Shown: positions 1 to 5,073, counted from the first letter of the stretch. The stretch is DNA of 9,744 bases from an uncultured Clostridia bacterium (GCA_945221685.1 CALYNN010000047.1:1-9744), one strand, 5' to 3'. The notes: generated by a model not told the origin, from the sequence alone. Program-made: numbers and translations.

Positions 1-182
1 TTGTAATCGGTGTCAATATTGGTATAGGTAAGTATTTTTTCAATAAGTAACTTCTCAAACCATTCAGGACAAGACCTACGACCGCTTTCCCAATCTTCAA
101 TAGTACGCTTGGGAATGCCGAGCCAGTTTGACATTCCTTGTTGTGTAAGTCCTACTGCTTTTCTTGCTTCTTTAACCGTCAT
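1..182 (-). CDS. XRE-type helix-turn-helix DNA-binding protein, 3' end beyond window
   Basis: The minus strand reads from an ATG at 182 through 60 codons without a stop to the window edge, so the C-terminus is missing. The protein begins MTVKEARKAVGLTQQ and carries a compact XRE/Cro-like HTH: residues about 11-35 follow the family pattern (LTQQ.MSNWLGIPKRTIEDWESGRR), with the recognition helix around RTIEDWE. A basic, aromatic stretch ending in the helix EKLLIEKIL follows, as in many 60-80 aa stand-alone HTH proteins of phages and integrative elements. A strong AGGAGG site lies at 191-196, with 8 bases to the ATG. It is the last visible gene of the minus-strand micro-operon starting near 691. 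A plausible inferred role is repressor of the dyad-containing promoter at 698-726. The family call is secure; target and role are inference. Confidence 0.85.
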   Translation of the reverse strand, partial: MTVKEARKAVGLTQQGMSNWLGIPKRTIEDWESGRRSCPEWFEKLLIEKILTYTNIDTDY

Positions 183-200
183 TTTTTTAGCCTCCTAAAG

Positions 201-240
201 AAAATATCAAAAAATACTAATATAATACATTTGATATTTT
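201..240. repeat. 11-bp perfect inverted repeat just upstream of the HTH gene
   Basis: Arms AAAATATCAAA (201-211) and TTTGATATTTT (230-240) are perfect reverse complements separated by 18 bases. In the minus-strand mRNA the hairpin would cover the last codons and stop of the 35-aa ORF and end five bases before the AGGAGG site of the HTH gene. It could be a protein-binding dyad (second operator) or an RNA hairpin affecting HTH translation. The repeat is seen directly; its function is inferred, and the AT-richness weakens an RNA role. Confidence 0.5.
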
Positions 241-314
241 TCGCTGTAACGAATTACACCACCTTCATTTTTCTGCCATTTCCTTGCTTCTTTTATATCC
301 TTTGTGTATTTCAT
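207..314 (-). CDS. Small hypothetical protein, 35 aa
   Basis: This short ORF runs from an ATG at 314 to a TGA at 207-209. The product begins MKYTKDIKEARKWQKNEGG and ends in a tyrosine-rich, beta-like stretch. It has no signal peptide or membrane segment, and I do not recognise a family. Its start lies four bases after the stop of the 55-aa gene, which suggests translational coupling, with a weak AAGGGTTGAT site inside that gene's end. Support comes from its position, direction and spacing in the operon and from plausible codon content. Its length alone does not rule out a chance ORF. Confidence 0.5.
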   Translation of the reverse strand: MKYTKDIKEARKWQKNEGGVIRYSEKYQMYYISIF

Positions 315-318
315 TTTA

Positions 319-486
319 TCAACCCTTTTTGTTGTAATTTTTTAGTCTGAATGTTTCATTTATTGCAATTCCTAATGATATTAAGCCAATGCAAGCAAAC
401 GCAATTCTTGTATAAATTGTCTGCTCATTTATGAAAATAAAAAATAATGCAATTGCAAATGGAATATAATAAATTATCTTTTTCAC
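319..486 (-). CDS. Small two-helix membrane protein, 55 aa
   Basis: The ORF starts at a GTG (486-484) and stops at TGA 319-321. A GGAG site at 495-498 lies eight bases upstream of the start. The product starts MKKIIYY and has two hydrophobic segments, at about residues 4-19 and 25-43, joined by a short polar loop (NEQTIYT). It ends with a basic tail (RLKNYNKKG). The positive-inside pattern suggests both ends are cytoplasmic, with a hairpin in the membrane. I do not recognise the family. It lies in a minus-strand micro-operon between a 34-aa hydrophobic peptide and a 35-aa ORF. Small membrane proteins next to an HTH regulator occur in phage, conjugative-element and toxin modules, but nothing here fixes the function. 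Confidence 0.68.
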   Translation of the reverse strand: MKKIIYYIPFAIALFFIFINEQTIYTRIAFACIGLISLGIAINETFRLKNYNKKG

Positions 487-521
487 TTGATTATCTCCTT
501 TTTTTATGCTATTATAAATAT

Positions 522-553
522 GACCTTAAGGTCGGGAGAGGTTTCCCTCTCCC
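522..553 (-). repeat. Two abutting perfect hairpins between the 34-aa and 55-aa ORFs
   Basis: A 12-bp palindrome (gaccttaaggtc, 522-533) abuts without a linker an 8-bp perfect stem (GGGAGAGG 534-541, CCTCTCCC 546-553). In the minus-strand transcript the second hairpin has a GAAA tetraloop and the first a UUAA loop, so the two stems could stack coaxially. No U-tract follows on the minus strand, so an ordinary intrinsic terminator in the operon's direction is unlikely. On the plus strand four Ts (554-557) follow the stem, so weak termination of antisense reads is possible. Attenuation, RNA processing or mRNA stabilisation are the likely alternatives. Confidence 0.6.
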
Positions 554-559
554 TTTTAC

Positions 560-664
560 CTACCACCATTTGATTGCTTGAATTAGTGCTGCGATACTGG
601 CTATGTATATTGCTACTAATTCGGCAACCTCAAAAGCGGTAGGTTTTTTTGGTTTCTTTGCCAT
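560..664 (-). CDS. Tiny hydrophobic peptide with basic N-terminus, 34 aa
   Basis: The ATG at 664 is preceded by a strong GGGGTGAT ribosome binding site (670-677, five bases of spacing) and the ORF ends at TAG 560-562. The product has a basic head (MAKKPKKPTAF), one hydrophobic helix (about residues 12-31) and a Trp-Trp C-terminus. It is the first gene behind the strong promoter at 698-726, with a leader of about 27 bases. Head, single helix and size recall small holin-like or type I toxin peptides of Firmicutes; this is a resemblance in architecture, not a family match. No antisense RNA gene is evident. The strong ribosome binding site and promoter make it likely to be expressed. Confidence 0.65.
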   Translation of the reverse strand: MAKKPKKPTAFEVAELVAIYIASIAALIQAIKWW

Positions 665-697
665 TGTTTATCACCCCTTTCCTTATCTGTTGTCTAT

Positions 698-726
698 ATT
701 ATACCACGCAATGCGTGATTTGTCAA
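698..726 (-). promoter_or_regulatory. Strong sigma-A promoter with embedded 13-bp operator dyad
   Basis: On the minus strand TTGACA (726-721) is followed by a 17-base spacer and TATAAT (703-698), with TGG just before the -10 giving an extended -10. The spacer contains the perfect dyad CACGCA-A-TGCGTG (705-717), centred at 711. An AT-rich palindrome (730-743, T-tract, GC, A-tract) just upstream may act as an UP element. Such a near-ideal promoter with a dyad between -35 and -10 is the usual layout of a tightly repressed phage or element promoter. The HTH protein at 1-182 is the obvious candidate repressor (inference). Confidence 0.88.
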
Positions 727-775
727 TAGTTTTTTGCAAAAAAAAATGAAAAATTTAATATATTTTTTTAATAAT

Positions 776-802
776 AAAAGGCAGTCAAGCGACTGCCTTT
801 TT
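776..802 (-). terminator. Rho-independent terminator of the CotJC-fragment gene
   Basis: An 11-bp perfect stem (AAAAGGCAGTC 776-786, GACTGCCTTTT 791-801) encloses a four-base loop. On the minus strand a T-rich tract (TTTTATTATT) follows, ending the gene at 836-1033. A T-run on the plus strand makes it potentially bidirectional. It separates the CotJC fragment from the micro-operon promoter at 698-726, so the two minus-strand units are independent. Confidence 0.85.
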
Positions 803-835
803 ATATATGCATTTTCACATATAACATTGTGGTGC

Positions 836-1033
836 TTATTCTTCTACGCCTATATCTGTCAGTAGGGCTTTCAGCTCCGGATAGGGCATTGAATACCGCT
901 GGCTCAGATAGCGTAGAGAGGCACCCAGTTCTCCGTCCGGTCCGCCGTATTGGCTGATTATTATTCCTGCGGCTTTCGGGTCGGGATTTTTGATGTTTAT
1001 TGGATATTGTAATTTCTTAACATAATTAAACAT
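836..1033 (-). CDS. CotJC / manganese-catalase N-terminal fragment, 65 aa stand-alone
   Basis: The protein matches the N-terminus of CotJC spore-coat proteins and manganese catalases: KKLQYPINIKNP, then QYGGPDGELGASLRYLSQRY, then a segment ending TDIGVEE. Full-length family members run to about 190 aa or more. Glu35 aligns with the first dimanganese ligand of the family and Glu65 with the next, but the stop comes directly after Glu65, before the following His ligand and the rest of the four-helix bundle. It cannot be a catalase by itself. A clear AGAAGGAGC site precedes the ATG at 1033, and a terminator follows about 34 bases after the stop, so the short form looks like an expressed unit. It may be a structural or assembly peptide, or a decayed cotJC. 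No cotJA or cotJB is visible. Confidence 0.75.
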   Translation of the reverse strand: MFNYVKKLQYPINIKNPDPKAAGIIISQYGGPDGELGASLRYLSQRYSMPYPELKALLTDIGVEE

Positions 1034-1052
1034 AAATTCAGCTCCTTCTTTT

Positions 1053-1079
1053 TATACTATGAGCAGTATTGAATTTGTG
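1053..1079 (-). promoter_or_regulatory. Possible sporulation (sigma-K-like) promoter of the CotJC fragment
   Basis: On the minus strand CATAGTATA (1061-1053) fits the sigma-K -10 pattern CATAnnnTA, and CAC (1079-1077) lies 15 bases upstream, near the usual -35 AC. Mother-cell transcription would suit a coat-type protein. The predicted start would leave a leader of only about 15 bases, and a TATAAT further upstream on the same strand is an alternative, so this is tentative. The site overlaps the divergent promoter at 1069-1097. Confidence 0.3.
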
Positions 1080-1097
1080 ACACTTATGTATTATAAT
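1069..1097 (+). promoter_or_regulatory. Promoter of the ProX-type deacylase gene
   Basis: TTGAAT (1069-1074), a 17-base spacer and a perfect TATAAT (1092-1097) place transcription start near 1104, about 38 bases before the ATG at 1142. The -35 matches consensus at four of six positions. Confidence 0.6.
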
Positions 1098-1141
1098 CCT
1101 TTAAGACAGAGTGTTTAACCAATATGCTTTCGGAGGATAAT

Positions 1142-1690
1142 ATGGAACTGAAAAAGGGAAGACCTGCCGATACCCACGGCAGACTTGAAAAAGAGATAAG
1201 GGTATATGATCTGCTTGATAAGCTGAATATTGAGTATTTTCGTATTGATCACAGCGCGGCAGATACTATGGAGGTTTGCCGGGAAATAGATAAGACCTTA
1301 GGCACTCTTATATGTAAAAATCTTTTTCTGTGCACCAGAACGAAAACCGATTTTTATCTGTTAATGCTACCGGGGGATAAAGCGTTTAAAACAAAGGATA
1401 TTACCAAGCAGCTTGGATGCTCACGACTTTCATTTGCAGACGCCGATTATATGGAAAAATTTTTGAATATCAAGCCGGGCGCAGTTTCGGTTATGGGACT
1501 TATGAACGATACCGAAAATAATGTTCAGCTTGTTATTGACCGACAGGTGATAGAAAGCGACACTGTAGGCTGTCACCCCTGTGTAAACACATCGAGCCTA
1601 AGACTGAAAACAGTCGATTTGCTAAATGTGATTTTGCCTGCCGTAAATCATTCGCCGATAATAGTTGACCTGCCTGATGCTCAGCAGTAA
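1142..1690 (+). CDS. ProX/YbaK-family aminoacyl-tRNA deacylase (trans-editing factor)
   Basis: This 182-aa protein is a free-standing YbaK/ProX domain, a cytoplasmic enzyme family that hydrolyses mischarged aminoacyl-tRNA, typically Ala-tRNA(Pro) made by ProRS. Family landmarks are KNLFLCTR (59-66), the FKTKDITKQLGCSRLSFA block (82-99) with conserved lysines, PGAVSVMGLMND (112-123) and HPCVNTSSL near 145-153. Its length is normal for a ProX monomer. An ATG at 1124 is also in frame, but GGAGG sits between it and the ATG at 1142 with correct spacing, so 1142 is chosen. The gene is monocistronic, with its own promoter and a terminator at 1710-1740. The family is confident; Ala versus Cys substrate preference cannot be read from the sequence, although the ProX-like blocks favour Ala-tRNA(Pro). 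Confidence 0.87.
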   Translation: MELKKGRPADTHGRLEKEIRVYDLLDKLNIEYFRIDHSAADTMEVCREIDKTLGTLICKNLFLCTRTKTDFYLLMLPGDKAFKTKDITKQLGCSRLSFADADYMEKFLNIKPGAVSVMGLMNDTENNVQLVIDRQVIESDTVGCHPCVNTSSLRLKTVDLLNVILPAVNHSPIIVDLPDAQQ

Positions 1691-1709
1691 TATAACAGTA
1701 TAACGCAGT

Positions 1710-1740
1710 AAAACGGCCGCATTAAGTGCGACCGTTTTTT
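1710..1740 (+). terminator. Intrinsic terminator shared by two convergent genes
   Basis: The stem AAAACGGCCGCA (1710-1721) pairs with TGCGACCGTTTT (1727-1738) with one C/A mismatch, around a five-base loop, followed by two more Ts. It terminates the deacylase gene. The last four codons of the convergent glycosyltransferase form one arm and its TAA stop (1722-1724) lies in the loop. On the minus strand the T-tract is short, so termination in that direction is probably weaker. Confidence 0.75.
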
Positions 1741-2906
1741 CTGTTAAAATTATCGATAACCGTATTGTAGCGTTCGTATGCCTTTGCAACCGCATCGTCC
1801 CAGCTGATATAAATATCGCTTTGCGCCCTTTTTCCAACGGATTTCAGCAGGTCCTTGTTATACATAATTTTGCTTAGCACCGAAGCTATTGAATGGGCAC
1901 TTTCCATACACAAAAAGCCTGTTTTGCAGTCCTCAATATCCTCTGCCGCACAGCTTGAGCGAACAAGCAGACTGGGCGTTGCGCAAGCCGCCGCTTCTCT
2001 TACAACAAGACCGTTTGTGTCGAAAACAGACGGGAATAAAAGAATATCGGAAATGCCGTAATATCCTTGAATTTCCTGACGGTCAAGAATTTTACCTGTC
2101 CAAATTACTCGGTCCCAAAGTCCGGATTTTCTAATATATCTTTTTATTGCGTTTTCGTCTGCGCCGAAGCCAAGCATAATCAGCCTGAAATCATTGCCCT
2201 CCTGCTTAAGCTTACTGCAGGCGTCAAGAATAAGCCGAATATTTTTGTACCATATCATTCGTCCGCTGTAAAGAAATACAGGTATTCCCTCGGGTATGCT
2301 GTGCTTGCGCTTAATCATAGCAATATCGTCCCTTGAAACATCTGTAACAGGCAGGTCACAGCCGTTTGGCATTACTGTAAATTCACCCTGATAACCGATT
2401 TTTCTTAATGAGCTTGCAGTTCCGCGGCTTGTTACCCATACCTCGTCGGCGGCGTTAATATTGTTCAGCAAAAAATTATAGGCAAAATCTCTTGCAGGCT
2501 TGGTGGGAACACGCTTGTCAATATCGTATTCGTACTTGGTGTGATATGTCAGCACAACGGGAATTTTTTTCTTTTCCACAACCCGCCTGAAATAGTAGCT
2601 GGTTGCCAGCGGAGCATGTGAATGAAGCAGGTCGAAATCACGCCTAATTATTTCCTGATGAAGCTCATCTTTAAAAGGCCAGCCTACGCTGTAGCCCTCT
2701 TTAGACGGAACCCACCAGCTTTTATACCTGAATATTTCGTAATTATATTTGTAGTCCTGCTGATTTGGATTTTTAGGAGTTATAACAACCGCTTCGCAAA
2801 AATTCCTGTTAAGCAGGTCTGCATAGTTTTGAGCAACATTGCTTATTCCGTCGGTAGTAGGGGGGAAAGCGTCTGTTCCTATGCCTATTTTAAGTTTTTT
2901 GTCCAA
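1722..2906 (-). CDS. GT4-family glycosyltransferase (GT-B fold), probably glycolipid-type
   Basis: This is a complete two-domain GT4 enzyme of about 394 aa. In numbering from the upstream GTG, the N-terminal domain has the loop GIGTDAFPPTTDGISN (11-26), LLHSHAPLATS (96-106) and TYHTKYEYD (123-131). The C-terminal nucleotide-sugar domain has YSGRMIWYKNI (216-226), LGFG and FPSVFDTNGLVVREAA (294-309). The usual E-x7-E signature appears as D-x7-E (Asp299, Glu307). The TYHT and SGR blocks recall diacylglycerol glucosyltransferases and relatives, but donor and acceptor cannot be assigned. No signal peptide or transmembrane helix is seen, so it is likely cytoplasmic or membrane-peripheral. GTG 2915 opens the frame, but the only good ribosome site, GAGGTG (2913-2918), overlaps that codon and is six bases from TTG 2906, so 2906 is preferred. 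A promoter lies at 2943-2971. Confidence 0.85.
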   Translation of the reverse strand: MDKKLKIGIGTDAFPPTTDGISNVAQNYADLLNRNFCEAVVITPKNPNQQDYKYNYEIFRYKSWWVPSKEGYSVGWPFKDELHQEIIRRDFDLLHSHAPLATSYYFRRVVEKKKIPVVLTYHTKYEYDIDKRVPTKPARDFAYNFLLNNINAADEVWVTSRGTASSLRKIGYQGEFTVMPNGCDLPVTDVSRDDIAMIKRKHSIPEGIPVFLYSGRMIWYKNIRLILDACSKLKQEGNDFRLIMLGFGADENAIKRYIRKSGLWDRVIWTGKILDRQEIQGYYGISDILLFPSVFDTNGLVVREAAACATPSLLVRSSCAAEDIEDCKTGFLCMESAHSIASVLSKIMYNKDLLKSVGKRAQSDIYISWDDAVAKAYERYNTVIDNFNRKNGRT

Positions 2907-2942
2907 TAAAGACACCTCAGCTTCAGCATAATAATTTCGGTA

Positions 2943-2971
2943 ATTATACCACTGATTAACACAATTGTAAA
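2943..2971 (-). promoter_or_regulatory. Promoter of the glycosyltransferase gene
   Basis: On the minus strand TTTACA (2971-2966), a 17-base spacer and TATAAT (2948-2943), preceded by TGG (extended -10), form a strong sigma-A promoter. Transcription would start near 2936, about 30 bases before the proposed TTG start. Confidence 0.75.
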
Positions 2972-2980
2972 CAATGTTAA
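2956..2980. repeat. Nested inverted repeat over the glycosyltransferase -35
   Basis: Outer arms TTAACA (2956-2961) and TGTTAA (2975-2980) enclose a second dyad ATTGT-AA-ACAAT (2964-2975) centred one to two bases away. Together they cover the -35 and part of the spacer, the usual place for a repressor operator. The repeat is seen directly; the regulator is unknown. Confidence 0.45.
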
Positions 2981-3030
2981 TTATTTTTGCCGCTCGAATT
3001 AAGAAATATTTAATATATTAAAAAATTTTC

Positions 3031-3059
3031 TTGATATTATTTTTACTATAATCTATAAT
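3031..3059 (+). promoter_or_regulatory. Promoter of the hprK operon
   Basis: TTGATA (3031-3036), a 17-base spacer and TATAAT (3054-3059) give a start near 3066, about 31 bases before the hprK ATG. AT-rich DNA upstream (3001-3030) may serve as an UP element. It probably drives the six-gene run to dnaE. Confidence 0.8.
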
Positions 3060-3096
3060 AGAAAATGAATATTTATAATTTAGCGGAGGGATTAAA

Positions 3097-4059
3097 ATGT
3101 CGCAGGCCTACTCTGTATCGCTTGAAAAAATTATTGATGCTCATAATTTGGAGATTGTGTATCTTCCGAAAGCAGCAGAAGAAATACCGATTACCACCAA
3201 TGAGGTAAACAGACCCGGTATTGTTCTTACCGGATATACCGACTATTTTGATTCGCTGCGAATTCAAATTTTGGGTTGGACAGAGTTTGGTTTTTTGCTT
3301 AATATGAGTCCCGACGAGCGCGAAAAGGCTCTTGGCTATTGGCTTAGCCTTAAGCCTGCGGCGGCAGTGGTTACAAGGGGACTTGATATTCCCGATTATT
3401 TCGTTGATGCCTGCCGTAAATATGAGGTTCCTTTACTTAAAACTCAGGAGGAAACCTCGCCCTTCCTTGCGGCACTTATTGAGCATCTTAACAAGGAGCT
3501 GGCTCCGAGAATTACACGCCACGGCGTATTGGTTGAGGTTTACGGTGAGGGAGTTCTTATTACCGGAGAAAGCGGAGCAGGCAAAAGCGAGGCGGCTATT
3601 GAGCTTATCAAGAGAGGTCACAGACTTATTGCCGACGACGCAGTTGAAATCAGAAAGATAAGCGACAAAACCCTAATGGGAAATTCACCCAGCAATATCA
3701 GACACTTTGTTGAGCTTCGCGGAATAGGCATAATCGACGCAAGAAGAATTTTCGGTATGGGTGCTGTTAAGCCAAGTGAAAAGATAGATATGGTAATTCG
3801 GCTTGAAGCATGGGATTCCACCAAGGCTTACGACAGGCTTGGCCTTGACAACGAATATGCGAAGATTTTGGGCGTAAAGGTGCCTGCAATGACAGTGCCT
3901 ATTACCCCGGGTCGTAACCTGGCGGTTATTGTTGAAACTGCGGCTATGAACAACCGTCAAAAGAAAATGGGCTATAATGCCGCAAAGGACCTTATGCTCA
4001 GCTTGGGAATGGACGATGTTACGCCCGAGGATAAGGAAATAGATATTTGGCAGAACTGA
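3097..4059 (+). CDS. hprK: HPr kinase/phosphorylase
   Basis: This bifunctional enzyme phosphorylates and dephosphorylates HPr on Ser46, the central switch of carbon catabolite repression in Firmicutes; glycolytic intermediates, ATP and phosphate set its direction. At 320 aa it has normal length. Residues 1-130 form the N-terminal domain. The catalytic domain has His142, the P-loop GESGAGKSE (157-165, Lys163), Asp180-Asp181 in IADDAVEIR, the HPrK signature around FVELRGIGIIDARRIFG (204-220), Arg247 in YDRLGL, and PITPGRNLAVIVETAAMN (268-285). All expected catalytic positions are present. GGAGGG (3085-3090) is six bases from the ATG. It is the first gene of the operon. HPr (ptsH) is not in the window and must be elsewhere. 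A glucokinase follows, linking the sensor to sugar phosphorylation. Confidence 0.97.
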   Translation: MSQAYSVSLEKIIDAHNLEIVYLPKAAEEIPITTNEVNRPGIVLTGYTDYFDSLRIQILGWTEFGFLLNMSPDEREKALGYWLSLKPAAAVVTRGLDIPDYFVDACRKYEVPLLKTQEETSPFLAALIEHLNKELAPRITRHGVLVEVYGEGVLITGESGAGKSEAAIELIKRGHRLIADDAVEIRKISDKTLMGNSPSNIRHFVELRGIGIIDARRIFGMGAVKPSEKIDMVIRLEAWDSTKAYDRLGLDNEYAKILGVKVPAMTVPITPGRNLAVIVETAAMNNRQKKMGYNAAKDLMLSLGMDDVTPEDKEIDIWQN

Positions 4060-4076
4060 TAAAAAGCCGATATAAT
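4047..4076 (+). promoter_or_regulatory. Possible internal promoter before the glucokinase gene
   Basis: TTGGCA (4047-4052, inside the last hprK codons), an 18-base spacer and TATAAT (4071-4076) lie 33 bases before the glucokinase ATG. Good element matches suggest that the downstream genes could be expressed apart from hprK, but the sequence cannot show use. Confidence 0.45.
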
Positions 4077-4108
4077 TCTGTAAATAATTAACAGGGGGAT
4101 ATATACAT

Positions 4109-5062
4109 ATGTACACAATAGGAATTGATTTGGGAGGAACAAATATAGTGGCTTCCGTGGTTGACAGTGATTATAACATCATTTCAACCTCAAAAACGCC
4201 TACTAACAGTCCACGCAGTGCCGAGGAAATTTTTGACGATATTGCGGAAATTTCCTTTGATGCAATAAAGAAAGCAGGACTTACAATAAGTGATATTGAA
4301 TCGGTTGGCTTAGGTACTCCGGGTACTGCCAACAGCGACGGCGTTATTGAATTTGCCAATAACCTCGGCTTTGTAAATGTGCCGGCAAGAGATATGCTTA
4401 TTGAGCGCTTCGGCATTGAAAATGTATATATTGAAAACGACGCTAACTGTGCTGCCTTGGGTGAGGCGTTTGCAGGATGCGGTCACGGAGCAAAGGAATT
4501 TGTTGCCGTTACATTGGGAACAGGTGTAGGCTCCGGTATTATTATTGACGGAAAAATCGTAAACGGCGTAAACTGCGCCGGAGGTGAGTGCGGCCATATG
4601 GTAATTGTAGTTGACGGCGAGCAGTGCAGCTGCGGCAGAAAGGGCTGCTGGGAGGCATATGCTTCGGCAACGGCTCTTATCCGTCAAACAAAGATGGCTA
4701 TGGAGGAATACCCCGATTCATATATGCACCATCTTGCCGCTGAGGAGGGCAAGGTGTCCGGCAGAACTGCCTTTGATGCAATGCGCAAGGGCGATATTGC
4801 AGGCATAAAGGTTGTTGATACATATATCAAATATGTTGCCTGCGGACTTATCAATATTATCAACGCCCTTCAGCCCGAGATAATCTGCATCGGCGGCGGC
4901 ATTTGCAACGAGGGTGAAACTCTCCTTAAGCCTCTGCGCAGATATGTTCAGGCAGAAAGATATTCAATGCACAGTAAAATCCAAACTAAAATTGTTAAAG
5001 CCGAGCTTGGAAACGACGCCGGTGTTATCGGTGCGGCAATTCTCGGCAAGGTTAAAGAATAA
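4109..5062 (+). CDS. glk: ROK-family glucokinase
   Basis: This 317-aa protein is an ATP-dependent sugar kinase of the ROK family, most likely phosphorylating free glucose to glucose 6-phosphate in the cytoplasm. It shows the N-terminal phosphate-binding loop IDLGGTN (6-12), IENDANCAALGE (108-119) with catalytic Asp111, LGTGVGSG (136-143), Glu160 and His163 in GGECGHM for sugar and zinc binding, and the ROK zinc motif CSCGRKGCWEAYAS (173-186). The adenine-side loop IGGGI is at 261-265. There is no N-terminal HTH, so it is an enzyme and not a ROK repressor. An AGGGGG site precedes the ATG. The gene lies 49 bases after hprK and 11 bases before murB. Glucose is the usual substrate of this subgroup, but mannose or N-acetylmannosamine activity cannot be excluded. 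Confidence 0.92.
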   Translation: MYTIGIDLGGTNIVASVVDSDYNIISTSKTPTNSPRSAEEIFDDIAEISFDAIKKAGLTISDIESVGLGTPGTANSDGVIEFANNLGFVNVPARDMLIERFGIENVYIENDANCAALGEAFAGCGHGAKEFVAVTLGTGVGSGIIIDGKIVNGVNCAGGECGHMVIVVDGEQCSCGRKGCWEAYASATALIRQTKMAMEEYPDSYMHHLAAEEGKVSGRTAFDAMRKGDIAGIKVVDTYIKYVACGLINIINALQPEIICIGGGICNEGETLLKPLRRYVQAERYSMHSKIQTKIVKAELGNDAGVIGAAILGKVKE

Positions 5063-5073
5063 TCGGTGATAGC

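Noticed and set aside
138..350. Plus-strand 70-aa ORF rich in Phe and Cys
   Set aside because: It lies antisense to the 35-aa, 55-aa and HTH genes, which have ribosome sites and operon spacing. Its Phe/Cys-rich content is typical of reading AT-rich genes in reverse.
783..835. Frameshifted continuation of cotJC after the stop
   Set aside because: All three minus-strand frames between the stop and the terminator were read. None gives the expected continuation of the catalase helix, so a simple frameshift is not supported.
1124..1141. Upstream ATG as start of the ProX-type gene
   Set aside because: No ribosome site precedes it, and the GGAGG for the ATG at 1142 lies inside this short extension.
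3047..3052. TATAAT as -10 of the hprK promoter
   Set aside because: It is only 10 bases from TTGATA. The second TATAAT at 3054-3059 has the correct 17-base spacing.
3685..4116. Minus-strand 143-aa ORF
   Set aside because: It is antisense to hprK and the glucokinase start, where conserved motifs establish the plus-strand frames.
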